This document shows positions 27,201 through 39,100 of a stretch of 64,000 bases of DNA, one piece after another. The position numbers and the translations under genes are program-made. The notes beneath the pieces were generated by a model, which saw only the letters and a program-made list of their open reading frames with translations, was not told the origin of the DNA and searched no databases. The stretch is taken from positions 1,330,862-1,394,861 of the forward strand of contig WMCF01000018.1 of NCBI GenBank assembly GCA_009792885.1, given 5' to 3'. The DNA comes from Eremophila alpestris peregrina. Lineage: Eukaryota; Chordata; Aves; Passeriformes; Alaudidae. The stretch's first letter is position 1. Every line of letters begins with the position of its first letter.

Positions 27201-29058
27201 AGAGTCAAAGGAGCCTGAGCTGCTTCACAGGGACAGACAAGAGGCTTGACCACAGTCTGAAGCAACAAAACCAGGGGGTTGTGCTGAGAGAAGTTCACAC
27301 TACTGAAGGACTGACAGCTGAAACTAGAACTTTATCTGGGGTTGTGGGATTTTTTTTTTTCTCAAATGTCACATTTTCTTCCAAAAAGTAAAAAAATTGC
27401 TTGTGACAGTGCCTGAAGTGTCAGCTGACACACTGAAGCCTTGCCTACACTCGTGACCCTCACACATGACCAATGGGAACTGCAGAAGAGGTTTCCAAAA
27501 AGCAAAAACCACTGCTCAGCTTCTGGGCTGGTGCTAAGGCCTGCTTGGGGCAGGAGGCTGGCCCAGCTGGGCTCCAGCATCCCCTGAATCCTGTTCTCCT
27601 GAAACACTCTGCAAAGAAATGTGCACGGCTACTCAGGAGAAGAGGGGAGGGAGAGGATCAGCCACAGTGTCTCTGAGCTGCTGCTTCAGGCCATCATATC
27701 ACTGTGAGACACTTTTATGGAACTTCTCTGATTCCATTATTCAATTCCAACCAGGTGATGGGACATTCTAGTCTTTTGCAATGACACATAAATACCCCAA
27801 ATCACATTCAGCAGCTGCTTTTTCTTATGGCAACACTTCACTATTTTTAACCCTACTACTTATCAGTGTTGCATCTGCAGGAAACTCAGTGAGCCGCTTT
27901 CCTCCTTTTTTTAAGCACAGATGCAGCTTTTGATTTCATTTTTATGGACTAAAGCTTTCCTCAGAAAGCTGAATGACCACATTTCACATCTGGCAGCAGC
28001 TGGTCTCAGCAGCCAGCATGTGGCTCACCTACCAGCATGTAACTGAGACACCAAAAGAAGATGCTGCCAAAGGAATCTATGCCCTTTGGAAAAGCTCATG
28101 CCTAAGGAAGCAGAGGGTGCTCCAGACTGAGGTGTCTCATGTGGAAGCAGAATCTGAAATGATGTAACAAAAGGGGTGGAAAGGAGAAGTTTAAGGCTCC
28201 AGGAGACTTCCACCAAAGGCCAGTCATAATGAAGCTTGAACTTGCATTCAAAACATTGTGCCAGCCTCCATCATCACAACTTCCCTCACACATTTCTTTC
28301 CCTGTTCTCCACTGAAAACTGCTCTAAGGCCCCTAGAAAGTGCTTGAGTATCTTCATGGCTTGGACCACAATCTGGACTGGCACAACAGGAAATATTTAG
28401 GAGAAAAATTCAAGCCAAAGAGAAGGCATGGACATTTCAAAATTTCTACTTCCCTTGGCCAATCTTAGAAACTCTAGATAAAAACAAACTGTTGGTACCC
28501 ATCAGGGGAAGACCTGTCATCTATAAACACCACCCACAGCAGTGTAAGTGTGCAGAGTGAGCCTCTAATGGATCACTTTGTTCACCTATCTCTTTCCAAT
28601 AGAATTTGCTTCTTCCTGATTTATTCTAGATTAAAATGGGAGGTTTCTGCAAAGTAACTTCAGAATTATATTTCTGGCTTTGTCAGCAGCAGAAATCATA
28701 ATTTATCCCATCATTTCTAATGCTTACACAGAAAAGTCAATAAAATTAAAAAAATATATAAAAGGGAGAAAGCTTCCTTTGTACTCAACAGCATCAGCAG
28801 TATCATATTTAACAACACCTCTGGTACTACTACATCCAAAAAATTGCCTAACAAACCACAAGTAGAGAAGTCTGTTATTGTCATTTTTCAGGATTTCTTG
28901 AAGGTTTGTCAATAAGGTATTAGAAATACACCTGAAAGTCTGAAAACCAAGCTAGTTTTACACTCAAATTTCTAGTTTCTGTTTGGGAACTGCAGAATGG
29001 TCAGCCTCATGAAGTCATACACTGAACCCTAAACCTTGCATGTTTCCTCACACTGTGC

Positions 29059-29095
29059 ATATATATCTATATATGTACATATAAGTATATATATC
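29059..29095. repeat. AT-alternating microsatellite
   Basis: Interrupted (TA)n/(ATAC)-like alternating purine-pyrimidine tract. Confidence 0.85.
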
Positions 29096-30805
29096 TGTAA
29101 TGCCATCAAGACTCTTTTGAGTCCATGGAACAGGGTTACTTTTTTTAGAACAACTGAGACACTTTTTTACTGAAACTTGCTTGCAGACTCAGGTCTTCTT
29201 CAGTATTCCTCACCAAGAAAAATTATGGCAATTTAATAAAAAGTGGAGAAAATCCTGCAATGTGACAGATCAGCTACAAAAGTGCACACTGAAATGAGGA
29301 CAACCTTTAAGCCAGAATTTACTTCATGAGACCAGATTTTTTCTGTGTCATAATCAGCACATAGAGATTTTCATTTTTCAGGGCTCTATGGAATTTGACA
29401 AGTAAACCTACTACAGTTAATAGCATTTTAATCTTTATGCATAACAATCACAAACCTACATTGCTCAGGTTTGATAATAGTAACTGGCAGCTGAATTTGA
29501 AGTACACATTATGTTCCAAAATAGATGCATGTGTAGGTGGATGTGTTGTAGAAATACAATGTAGTACATGGCTGAGCCCAGATAAGCTGGTGATCCTCAA
29601 ACATCAGCATCATCTGCACCAAGTCAGGGCAGAAACCTGCTCCTTTAAATACCTGCTCATCCTTCTTCTGACACTTTCTTTAAAGAGCTCAGTGAATAGT
29701 AGATAAAATAAGTATCTAATGAGGTATGACAGAAACTCTGATTGAGTTAAAAACCAGCAAGCTGAATTCTAATAAATAAATGAAGCAAAACATTTACTGC
29801 CAGCAACTGTGTCAAGTTAGACATAGGAAACTGCAGCTCTGCAGCTGGAGAAGGGCAATACTCTGCAAGCCAGAAAAGTGATGGAACTCCTCCAGCTTTG
29901 ATTATTTATGGTGTGATGATGAAGGAACAACTTTCCATGTGAGGAACAGCTTTAAAGTTGAACAGTGAAGCTGAAAGAGAGACTTAATGAAAAATCAGAG
30001 GGGAACAAAACTACAGCTACAAAAACAATAACATTCGGTTTAACAATTTAAAAACATAATTTGTGTGCAAAACCAGATGTTAACTTGTCCAGCTTCAAGG
30101 TAAACAGCAAACTGTATTTATAACAACCCTTCTGCTGGACAGCAAACACACACTACTAAATGTTGCAGTATATAAGGCTCACTTTGGAACTCCAAATCTT
30201 ATCAAAATGAACACAAATGCCAAACAAACACAATTTAAACAAAGGACACATCTGTATTTAATGTAAAGCTATTTTCAAAAAATCCCAACCTTTCATAATC
30301 TACCATAATTGTAATAGCCTGAAACATAAGAATGCTTTCAGGCTTAGAAAAAAGGCTTCTAATTTTAAACATTTATGAGGACACTGAGAAGTGGCTTAGA
30401 ACCATGCTTTAAAACATGTTTTCAGGCTTTAAACTGCTGAAAGCTGAGACTCCTTTACCCATTTGGCCTGGAGAAAGGGAGAGAAGTACAAAAATATGAT
30501 GAAACGACTGTACATGAAAATTTCTATTAAAGAAAATGCAACTGAGTCCCTCATTCCAGCCCCTACCTCCCATCATCACTGCACCTCCCCCTCCAGGCAA
30601 AGTGCACCTCTTGCCTGATGACCACCCCCAAACTACTCATCTACCTCACTGGCTCTGATGCACCACTGCTTTTAACAAATACCTTTTGAAAATAATTTTA
30701 AAGGGCCACTCTAACATTGCTGCTGCTGTTCCTAACAGGAGGGGCTCTGTCTCTCAGCACTGAATTTATGTCAGCTCATTTCAAACTATATCTTGGGATG
30801 GGTGA

Positions 30806-30811
30806 TTTAAT
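30806..30811 (-). promoter_or_regulatory. candidate polyadenylation hexamer ATTAAA for ZNF438
   Basis: First ATTAAA on the minus strand after the ZNF438 stop. No clear GT-rich downstream element follows. A second ATTAAA lies at 30,262-30,257 and an AATAAA at 28,624-28,619, so a longer 3' end is possible. Confidence 0.22.
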
Positions 30812-30855
30812 GTTCATTCTAAAAAGAGATCATGATCAAACCTTTTAAATGGTTT

Positions 30856-30891
30856 TTCCCAGCTCATAAAAGGCATGCTTTGAGCTGGGAA
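30856..30891. repeat. perfect 11-bp inverted repeat, 14-nt loop
   Basis: TTCCCAGCTCA (30,856-30,866) and TGAGCTGGGAA (30,881-30,891), about 1.7 kb downstream of the ZNF438 stop. The loop contains a GCATGC palindrome. Confidence 0.9.
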
Positions 30892-31789
30892 TGAACTTCC
30901 CTTTGACACAGTGTAACTATGGGAAGGAGGGATTGTTCTCACATTTCTGTTTCATGGAAAACACCCTGCTGTTTGATTTTTAAAGGATTAAGTTGCAGGG
31001 GTAAAAAATGCTGCTAAATGCAACACACTCTACTGAGTTAAATACAGCCTCAGTCTGATATGAAACACTGACTTTAAAAACAGCTATTCCTGTCCAAATA
31101 TGCCAGCGAAAATAAATATGAATATATTGTAGGCATTAAAAGGTGAATGTGTCAAGAATAAGAACAAATACTACTTTTAAGGTAATTCAGCATTAAAAAA
31201 ACCCCGATATATGAAAGCAAAGAAACAGCCACAAATCTGAATTTATAGCAACAGATAATAGGAAGCAAGTTTTGAAAATCCATGGGAATTCTCCTACCTT
31301 ACCAGGTACCTGTACAGTTCTATGGGCATTTTCTTTTTGTCTTTTGTTATTCTTGATTCCTACCTTCCAGTTCGACTTCAGGGCAAAGCACCAGACCACA
31401 AGAAATCACATTCAAAACTATAAGGTCATCAAAACTGCCTTTACTGTTTAGAAACAAAACACATACACAAAATATTGCAACAGTTTGTGGAATCCCACCC
31501 AGAAAGCCCAACATTTTTAGACCTCTTCTCATGTTTTCATCACCACAGAGTGAGAAGGAAACCCAGGCCATTTTAGGAATGACTCTTTGATCATTGCAAC
31601 CCCTCAATTACAGCTGACCACAAGAAGGAATGAATAGGGTAGTGCTGCAGGGACAGTATTGGTGTATTTTTCAGTTTGCCCAGTGATGTGCTCTGACTTC
31701 TGTTGCAGAATGATGTGCTGATTTCTTAGACTTGCCTCCATTATTGCTCCCAAAATAATTCAAAGGAACATAAAGCTTCAAGCAGTTTA

Positions 31790-31810
31790 AATCCAATTTC
31801 AAATTGGATT
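31790..31810. repeat. perfect 10-bp inverted repeat, 1-nt spacer
   Basis: AATCCAATTT, C, AAATTGGATT. Contains CCAAT/ATTGG in both arms; in the probable ZNF438 3' UTR. Confidence 0.9.
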
Positions 31811-32586
31811 CAATGGTTTCAATGACCTTTTCATGAAAGCCAAGCTCCAGAATTCCACCCCTTTACAGCCTGACAGGACCTGCCCCCTTGGAGATGTGCT
31901 GGGCTCCATCTTGATGGGTGGCAACTCATCCTCAACCCAAAAAGCTACAGGCAAATAAATACATGTAGAATTTTTACTTCTAAAATATAAAGATCTTTGC
32001 TGTTACCAGGGCAGAACTGAACACCAAAAACATCTGCAAGCAATGCACTGAAATGAAGAAAACAAGAATTAAAAGTTCTTAAATTATAGACTATAAAGCT
32101 CCTGAGGGCTGGCTGCATGTATGCACATTTAAATGATCAAGAGAACTGCATGGAAATATGCATTTACCACAAAATCTGGAAGCATAATTGGGAACTGACC
32201 TCCAGTCAGGTTTGTAATTTCACTTAAGACTGAGATTACTTCATATAAATTGACTTATTTCTGTGTGTACAGTATAATTTAACTCCCAAATATATTTCCT
32301 TGAGGTTAACCATTAGAATTGAGTATCTGCTCTTATAAAGCTCCTGAAGCATGAATTTTAAGTACAAGGATTCATAATCAGCTTCCATGTACCCATCTGG
32401 AATGATACAGAATAAACACATTTCTAGCCACCGAAATAAAGGTTAGTATGTCTTTTAAAAAAATCCCCAACAAACCCAACTAACAAACCTTTGAAGTGAT
32501 ACATTTGTTGAATTAGTTTAGCAAGACAGTGAAATAACAATTTGGTAAGGTAATCAATATTTTTCATAGCATTGTAGAGTTGAGCT

Positions 32587-33199
32587 TCAATATTCACCAT
32601 TATCAGAAAGTTCAATAATTCCTTGTTTTGATACCAAAGTAAAAATTTTCCACAAAGTGGAAGGGTCTTCACAATTATGATGACTCTGCCAATGATTGCA
32701 AAGATCCTCTTTTCTTCCAAATAATTGTTTGCATAAAATGCAGTTATAGCCTGTTTTAGACCAAAATTCTATTTTTTTCCTTGGCGTACCAAGTCCCACA
32801 TTTGGCATCTCCTTGGAGGCTTCACTACTTCCTGACTGAGTCAGTTCACTTTTAGGTAAAACACTGACATTATTTTGATGGTGCAGGTGTATCTGTCTCT
32901 TTGGTTCATGAACAGCAAGCAGCTCCTCCTGACGGGCACTGCACTTTGCCAAACGTCTTCTCTCACTGTGCTGTCTCCACACGTGGCTTGTAGGTTTCAC
33001 CAACTCCCCCTTTGTTCCTCTGCTTCCTTGCAAAACCCCTTCCTTCACTCTTCCCTGAATCTCTTCTCCATGACAGCACAATAAGTGAAACTTCATTTCA
33101 CCAAAAGACTCTGCAATAAACTGGCATCGACCACATTTGACCTGTAATTTGACTCCTCCAGGGTTATGGAATAGGTCCTCAAAATTGCAGTTATTTCCC
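32587..33199 (-). CDS. ZNF438: ZNF438 terminal coding exon (residues 623-825, fingers 4-5, stop)
   Basis: On the minus strand the acceptor TTTTTTTAACAG ends at 33,200 and the exon begins GGGAAATAACTGC. Its first G completes an AGG (Arg) codon with the last two bases of the preceding exon (phase 2). It encodes finger 4, CGRC...HLLCCH (644-665), a charged linker, and finger 5, CILC...HWQSHH (775-796), followed by NCEDPS and a C-terminal SKQGIIELS block. All of these recall the C-terminus of mammalian ZNF438. The stop is TGA at 32,589-32,587. Starting translation at the internal Met at 33,096 would lose the first 34 residues of this exon and is an artefact of unspliced reading. Confidence 0.93.
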
Positions 33200-36100
33200 C
33201 TGTTAAAAAAAGGAAATACAAGTATTTAAGTATTAGCCATGCAGAGAAGAGGGGTGGCAATTTCTGTCCTTACAAGTTCCAAGAAGAGATGACAGCCATG
33301 AATCACATTTAATTAAAAATTGGCATTGTTTCTATAGTATCTAATTCATTTGGAAGAGGAAAACAAAAAAAGAAACTAAATAAAAAATAGTAAGGCTGAT
33401 TAGGAAAAAACTGAAACCAAATGATACTTTTGAGTTTAAGAATTGTCTCCAAAATGGGCCTTGGTAGAAATAACCTTTTAACAACACCAGCCTTTATTAA
33501 AGGCTAATAACTTGTTAAATTTCCTGATTCGGAGAGGTCAATCCAAATACTTCTAGTGCTGTGCTAGGAAAGTGAAAATTACTATTACCCGTAATGTACA
33601 AGTAAGAGAAACCTACTTGTTTACAGTGAGTGATATAGGTCAATTTGAGACAAAACCACGTCCCTTTCCAAGATGGAAACTATGAAATTTCAAAGTTTCT
33701 TGCCTTTTTTTTTTCCTACAAGTCAGTAACATGGTTTAGAAAAGTTTAAATACCTAATTGGCAATTGGACAGCCCCTCTCCCTGATTCAGAACAGCTCTG
33801 CAGTAAAAAGGATAGACAGGCAATCCCTGGTTACAACAACCAAAACAAGATCTCCTCAAACATCTTCTCATAACACAAAGGAGCTCATAACATTGTGTAT
33901 TTATACATATTAGACAGATTACCCAAGAAAACAGACAAACTGAATGTTTCACTGTATGACAGCAGTAAGACTGCTGAAAAGTAGTGGTGTTTCTTAGTTT
34001 CAAAAGCGTAAAAGTCTCTGACTGATGCTCCAGAGAGTGGAGATATGAAAAGCAAAATGAGCAAAATGGAACTTGCAGTGTTGCAGTGAGGACCTACTTT
34101 GAAGCCCTGAGTGTTTTTCTAGGAAAAGAAATGAACAGTGGAACAAACAAAAAAGGCAACATTCATACTGTATCAAGAGATTTCACCTCAAAATCATAAT
34201 ACAAAGGTAAAAGCATGTTATATCCATCTTAATATAATGGATGTTAACTTTTCTACTTGGCTGAGTGATCCCCTAAAATTAGGTGGGATAATGATATTTA
34301 ACAGTGAAAACAAACTACAAGCTAATACTGAAATATGAATTGCTTCTTGCTTACTGCAGTTGGTTCCCTTATCTTCTAGGGAAAACCCCACACTGGGTAG
34401 GACAGAAGACTAGAGCACTGACCATGAGAAACCAACTGACCAAATATGGCAGTATATCGGTGTTACTAGAATACATGCAAAATTATTTTGGATATTCAGG
34501 TGTCAATAATGATTTATAGTTAATAAATCAGTGAAAATACACTGGCTGGTCTAATGGATTGTCTAGATTCAAATGGACTATTTAAACCATTAGGAATCTC
34601 ACTTGGGGGAAAAAAGCAACAATTTTCATAAGGATGGCGTTTATAAATTTCCACTGACAACTTGAAATCCAGCTTTCATTAGCATTTAATCAGTGGAAGA
34701 TCTCACCTCTCTGTTGCTTCTTCTGTCTCTTTCATATTCCTGTCTCTCTTCTTTAAAGCATCTTGCATCTGTTGCTCGCTAGTGGAGGGCTCTGTGCTGA
34801 TAACAACCCTGTGGACTTCTCTCAGGTGGCCAAAGTACACTTTCGCGTGGCCAAAAACTTTAGCACAGAATTCACAGCACACCAGCTTTTTGGGTTTGCC
34901 TTCGTTGTGATGAAGCTTCATATGGGTGCTCAGGCTCCCAGAATGGATGTATGCCTTCCTGCAGATCCTGCAGCTGTAGGGCCGCCTGCTCGTGTGCGTG
35001 TTCATGTGGTCCTGGAGATGGTGCTTGAACTGGAACGTGTGGTTACAAACATGACACCTGTGCAGAGGCTTAGGGACAGCTGAACATGGATTTCTACTTG
35101 GATCACTTGATTTAGCTGATGTAGCATCACTGTGCTTGGAACTTAAACATTTATTGGCGAGTGAGCCATTTAAAAGTAGGTCTGGCTCATGCAAGGGCGT
35201 CTCCACAACTGCTGCAGGAGCCAGCGGTGCCAACGCCTGCACAAGCACCACGGGCTTTGGCCTGATACTGCGGTATCGTTTCACTGCTTCTGCCTTATTG
35301 TCTTCAGGTGTCTCAATACCAACCTTTGCCCTCTCTCTTCCCTCTCTAAACTTATTAATGATGCATTTCCTTCGCTTGGCCTGAAAAGCCAATAAATCTT
35401 CCGGGGTTCTTTTTTTCCTGCCTCTTCTTTTAGAGGTTGCACCGTTCAATTTTTTAAGACTGTCAACATCACCCGCTTTGCTGGATGGAGAGAAGGTATT
35501 TTCTCGAATGGCTGGTTTGGGGACTTGTGTAAATGATGCACCTAATTGCTTATCAAAGGCTTTGGTTTTCATCAAAGATGGTATCTTTTCACATTCAGGT
35601 TTTAGTGAATGACCAGGTACATCCATAACATTAGTATTCTGCTTAGATTTACAGAACACGGAATTTTGCGTTCTCAAGTAAGGCAAAATAGGAAGTTTTC
35701 CTTTTGGTGTTGATGGAGTCATCTGAATTGTACTGCCAAAAACCGCTGGTGACAAGACAGCAACAGGATTTGCAGAATTTGTGGGTTTTTCCTTTAGTTT
35801 TTCAGATGTCAGGAGTGACTCTCTTGTGGTTTCCGGCGCTGTCTTCACAGAGTGTAGACTCAGTTTCATGGGATTAGTTGCACTTGCTGGCTTAGATAGA
35901 GAGTCTTCAGCTACAGATGGTCCAGAAATATTATTGCTAGCAATTTCAGTTTTGTTCATCGAAAGAGATCGAGATTCCACACAATTGTTTTTATTTACTA
36001 ATGTGGCAACTCCAATTTCAGCTGAGTCACAGTCTGCTATCATCCCCTGCTCAGCTGAATCTGAACTAGAATGAGCTTCAGGACAGTCCTCAGGCAGAGT

Positions 36101-39100
36101 GGTCAGGGGGGAGGTCTGTGATGAGATCAGTGCTTTGGTAGGAATCTTCTTATGTGCACTCAAACCAGAGATTTGTGCCAGTTTTCTGTCACTCAGCAGT
36201 TTATTTCTTACAGATTGGTACCTGGGGATGGGCAGCTTTAGGTTTTCAGAGGGGGCCACAGCTGACTGCTGCACTTGCTGAGTTAGGGCAGGCGCAACAC
36301 ACGGCACAGCCAACAGGGAGAAGGCACCCTTGTGAGCAGCCACCTGCATGACAGCATAGTTCTGAGCTGGCACCACCAGGGGCTTGGAACCTGAAATTGG
36401 TGTCATTGGCTCAGGCAAAGATGACTGAAGGCAAGAAACCACTCCAGATGTTAAAATTTTTGGCACCATTTTTGGAGCAATGGTCCTAAACTGACTTTTC
36501 TTCTGAAAACTTTGTATTATATCCGAAGGGGAATTCTGTTTATCTGTAAGAATAACATGGGGAAGATGTAATATGATACATAGCATTTTAAAAAAATTAT
36601 TCTCTCTCAAAAAAAACCCCAAAAACTGCTTACAAAGGATATCATTACACACAAGCTTCTTAAAAATGCTTAGGCATTTAAATGACCACCAAATTAAATC
36701 TAGAATTGCAAAAGTTTCATAGACAAAAGCACTGTCTGAAGCAACACACTTGAACACAGATTTGCAAAAAAAATCTCCTCTTAATCAAATCCTAATTGGA
36801 TGCTTCATTCTAGGTTAGGAACTACATGACATTTCAGAACAAACACATCCATAAGCCTCTTCAACCCTGTAAAAGCATGCTGGCAATATTTTGCTGGAAA
36901 AACAGGGACAGGAGTTAAGCTCCATGACACAGAACTTCTCTGAGCACCAGCTCTGATCATGTATCTCAAACACAATCATGACATCTCTCAGACATTCTCT
37001 ACTATTTAGAATTTGTGGGTTTTATCAGATACAGACCAAAGTTTGCCTGATGAAGTCTTAGAAAAATTACTGCTACAAAACAGACAAATAATGTATAAAA
37101 AAATCAAAGATGACTTGAAAAAATATGTGAACATGAACTACTGTTAAATACCCAATCACAAAAATCACTCATGTACCACGAACACACAACAGAACTACTG
37201 TAGTAAGTTATTTAAACATTTTCTTGAAAGATGCAATGTATCAAGGTTATATTACAATTTCTTCCTGTTCCTATTTGTGTTCATACAAGTCACAAAAGTT
37301 TTAGTAAAGAAGAATGTGAGGATAATTAAAACAAACAAAAGCAAAATGATAACATTCATACTATATAATATGCATTAGGCAGCAAAGACACCTGCTGACC
37401 TTTCAGACTCCACAGAAATGGAGTTGATACAAAGTTAATTGTACCACTACCATTTCATCTATCTGTCTCATTACCCACTCCCAAATTCAATTAATGACTC
37501 TTCGAGTTCTCAAAACCTGGAATCAGTTTCCTGGAAAATGGAAATTGCAACCACTGAAAATTCAGCTACGAAGATCCCAGGCAGAAAGGCAATTTGGACA
37601 TAAGCAAAAATCATTAGAGGAATCACATTTGAATAGAACACATGAAAGTAAGTGTTGCAACCTTGAAATACCGTAGTAAGATAATTCCATCAGAAAGTTT
37701 CCATTCCTTGCCATTTTGAAGACTTGTACTACAAATGGATTTCTAGGAGATTCTGGACTTAAAAGGTAACTGGGAATTAGTACCAACAATGGAAACTTCA
37801 GTAAATTTATCTTAATCATGGATGTTCTTCTCAGACATTACAGACTTTGCAACAAGCACTGCAAGACCTATCATGTTTCATGGCCAGAATCCTGCACAGA
37901 TATATATGCATATCCATGGTATGCACATGTGCAGTAAAGCCACTGCCTTCAGGACATGCTGAATTCACTGAGCAATCACACGTAAACTGTACAGTTCATA
38001 TTTAGTAGATCTGATGCTTTTCAAAACTCTTTGATCAGCAGATTCATAGAGCAATAACTATGCAGGGCATAAGCCTTTGATCCTTTTATTGCCATCTACT
38101 GCAACAAACCCCAAGTCCATTATGCACTTTTTTTTACTCCAGTTAAGCGAAACTACTGGGCACCACCATAACTTTCTTCCTGCTCAATGTCTGTAGAGAT
38201 GTTCTGAATTTCTAGACAGTCTGTGCAGACTGGGTTATTGTACACCTGGAAGTCCTACACAAATACTAAGATCCCTGCACACAGGGATAAGTCCAGGTTT
38301 GTGTAACCTGAATAAAGCAGAAACATGATCTCTTTAAAATTGTTTCCCTACAGCACTTTTTAGTCTCGATTTTTAGTTTGTTTTTTTTTTAATCTAGTCA
38401 CTAAATACATAGAAATCTTTATATTTTCAGCTGCTGAGATTTCTGTTAGTCAGATGATGATTTGTTTCCTACAAGGTATCTTCCTCTTGCTTTTGAGTAA
38501 ACAATTTAAGTACTTCTGAGAAGAAAAACAAAACTATGTAAAATATTGTACTCACTCACCAAACTAGCTCTGAACTTCAATGATAGGTCTATATAGCTTA
38601 AATACAGCAGATGACAGGATAAGGGTACTTACCTTTTAGGGGACAGAATCAGTTCTTATTTCTCCAGATAATGCTTGTCATACACTGACAATAAAGACTT
38701 TGTCCAAATCAGCAGCTTTTCAGCTTGCCACAATATTCAACATGAAGCTGTTTCTATTCTCTCTCATTTCTCTTGTTCCTCTCCCTTTTTATTTCAAAGT
38801 TTCATTCATTGATTTGCATAAAACTTTTAGGAAAGCCAGCATTTCAGCAGACCACTACCTGTGCCACTCCAAGTTACAAGGCACCCACCCTTCAACCAAT
38901 GGTATTAGGAAAAGATGGAAGTTTTGCTGTTTATACCTCTACAAACAGCAACCACAAAGACAAGGTTGATTTGTAGTTAGGAGGAAATATTTGTAGCTTT
39001 AAAAAGAACCATATGTTTCTCAAATTCATTGACTTGCCTAATGCAAAATTAAGCAGTAAAATCACTTTTCTATAAGGAAAGTATCTCCACATATTTTCAC

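Larger units (their letters stand above)
15131..30785. other. intergenic DNA downstream of ZNF438, no gene recognised
   Basis: Unique sequence alternating AT-rich and GC-richer stretches (17.5-18.2, 18.9-19.4, 21.5-21.9, 23.55-23.83 kb). The longest frames, up to 184 codons at 18,887-19,441 on the plus strand and 173 codons antisense to it, coincide with GC-richer DNA and resemble no family I know. Confidence 0.6.
30786..32586 (-). other. ZNF438: probable ZNF438 3' UTR and immediate flank
   Basis: Sequence just downstream of the ZNF438 stop. Scanning the minus strand I see no AATAAA in this stretch. The first common hexamer is ATTAAA at 30,811-30,806, about 1.8 kb after the stop. The region is AT-rich and without open frames of note. 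It contains perfect short inverted repeats at 31,790-31,810 and 30,856-30,891. The true cleavage site is not determined. Confidence 0.35.

Noticed and set aside
29059..29095. TA-rich tract considered as a promoter or origin-like element
   Set aside because: A plain microsatellite with no associated start site or other signal.
34763..36351. Several plus-strand frames of 60-106 codons across the ZNF438 main exon
   Set aside because: They are antisense shadows of a conserved coding exon, and none resembles a known protein.
36544..36757. N-terminal 71 codons of the long unspliced frame in front of the ZNF438 main exon
   Set aside because: They precede a good splice acceptor (TTATTCTTACAG). Similarity to ZNF438 starts only after it, and the true start exon with matching phase lies at 51,104.
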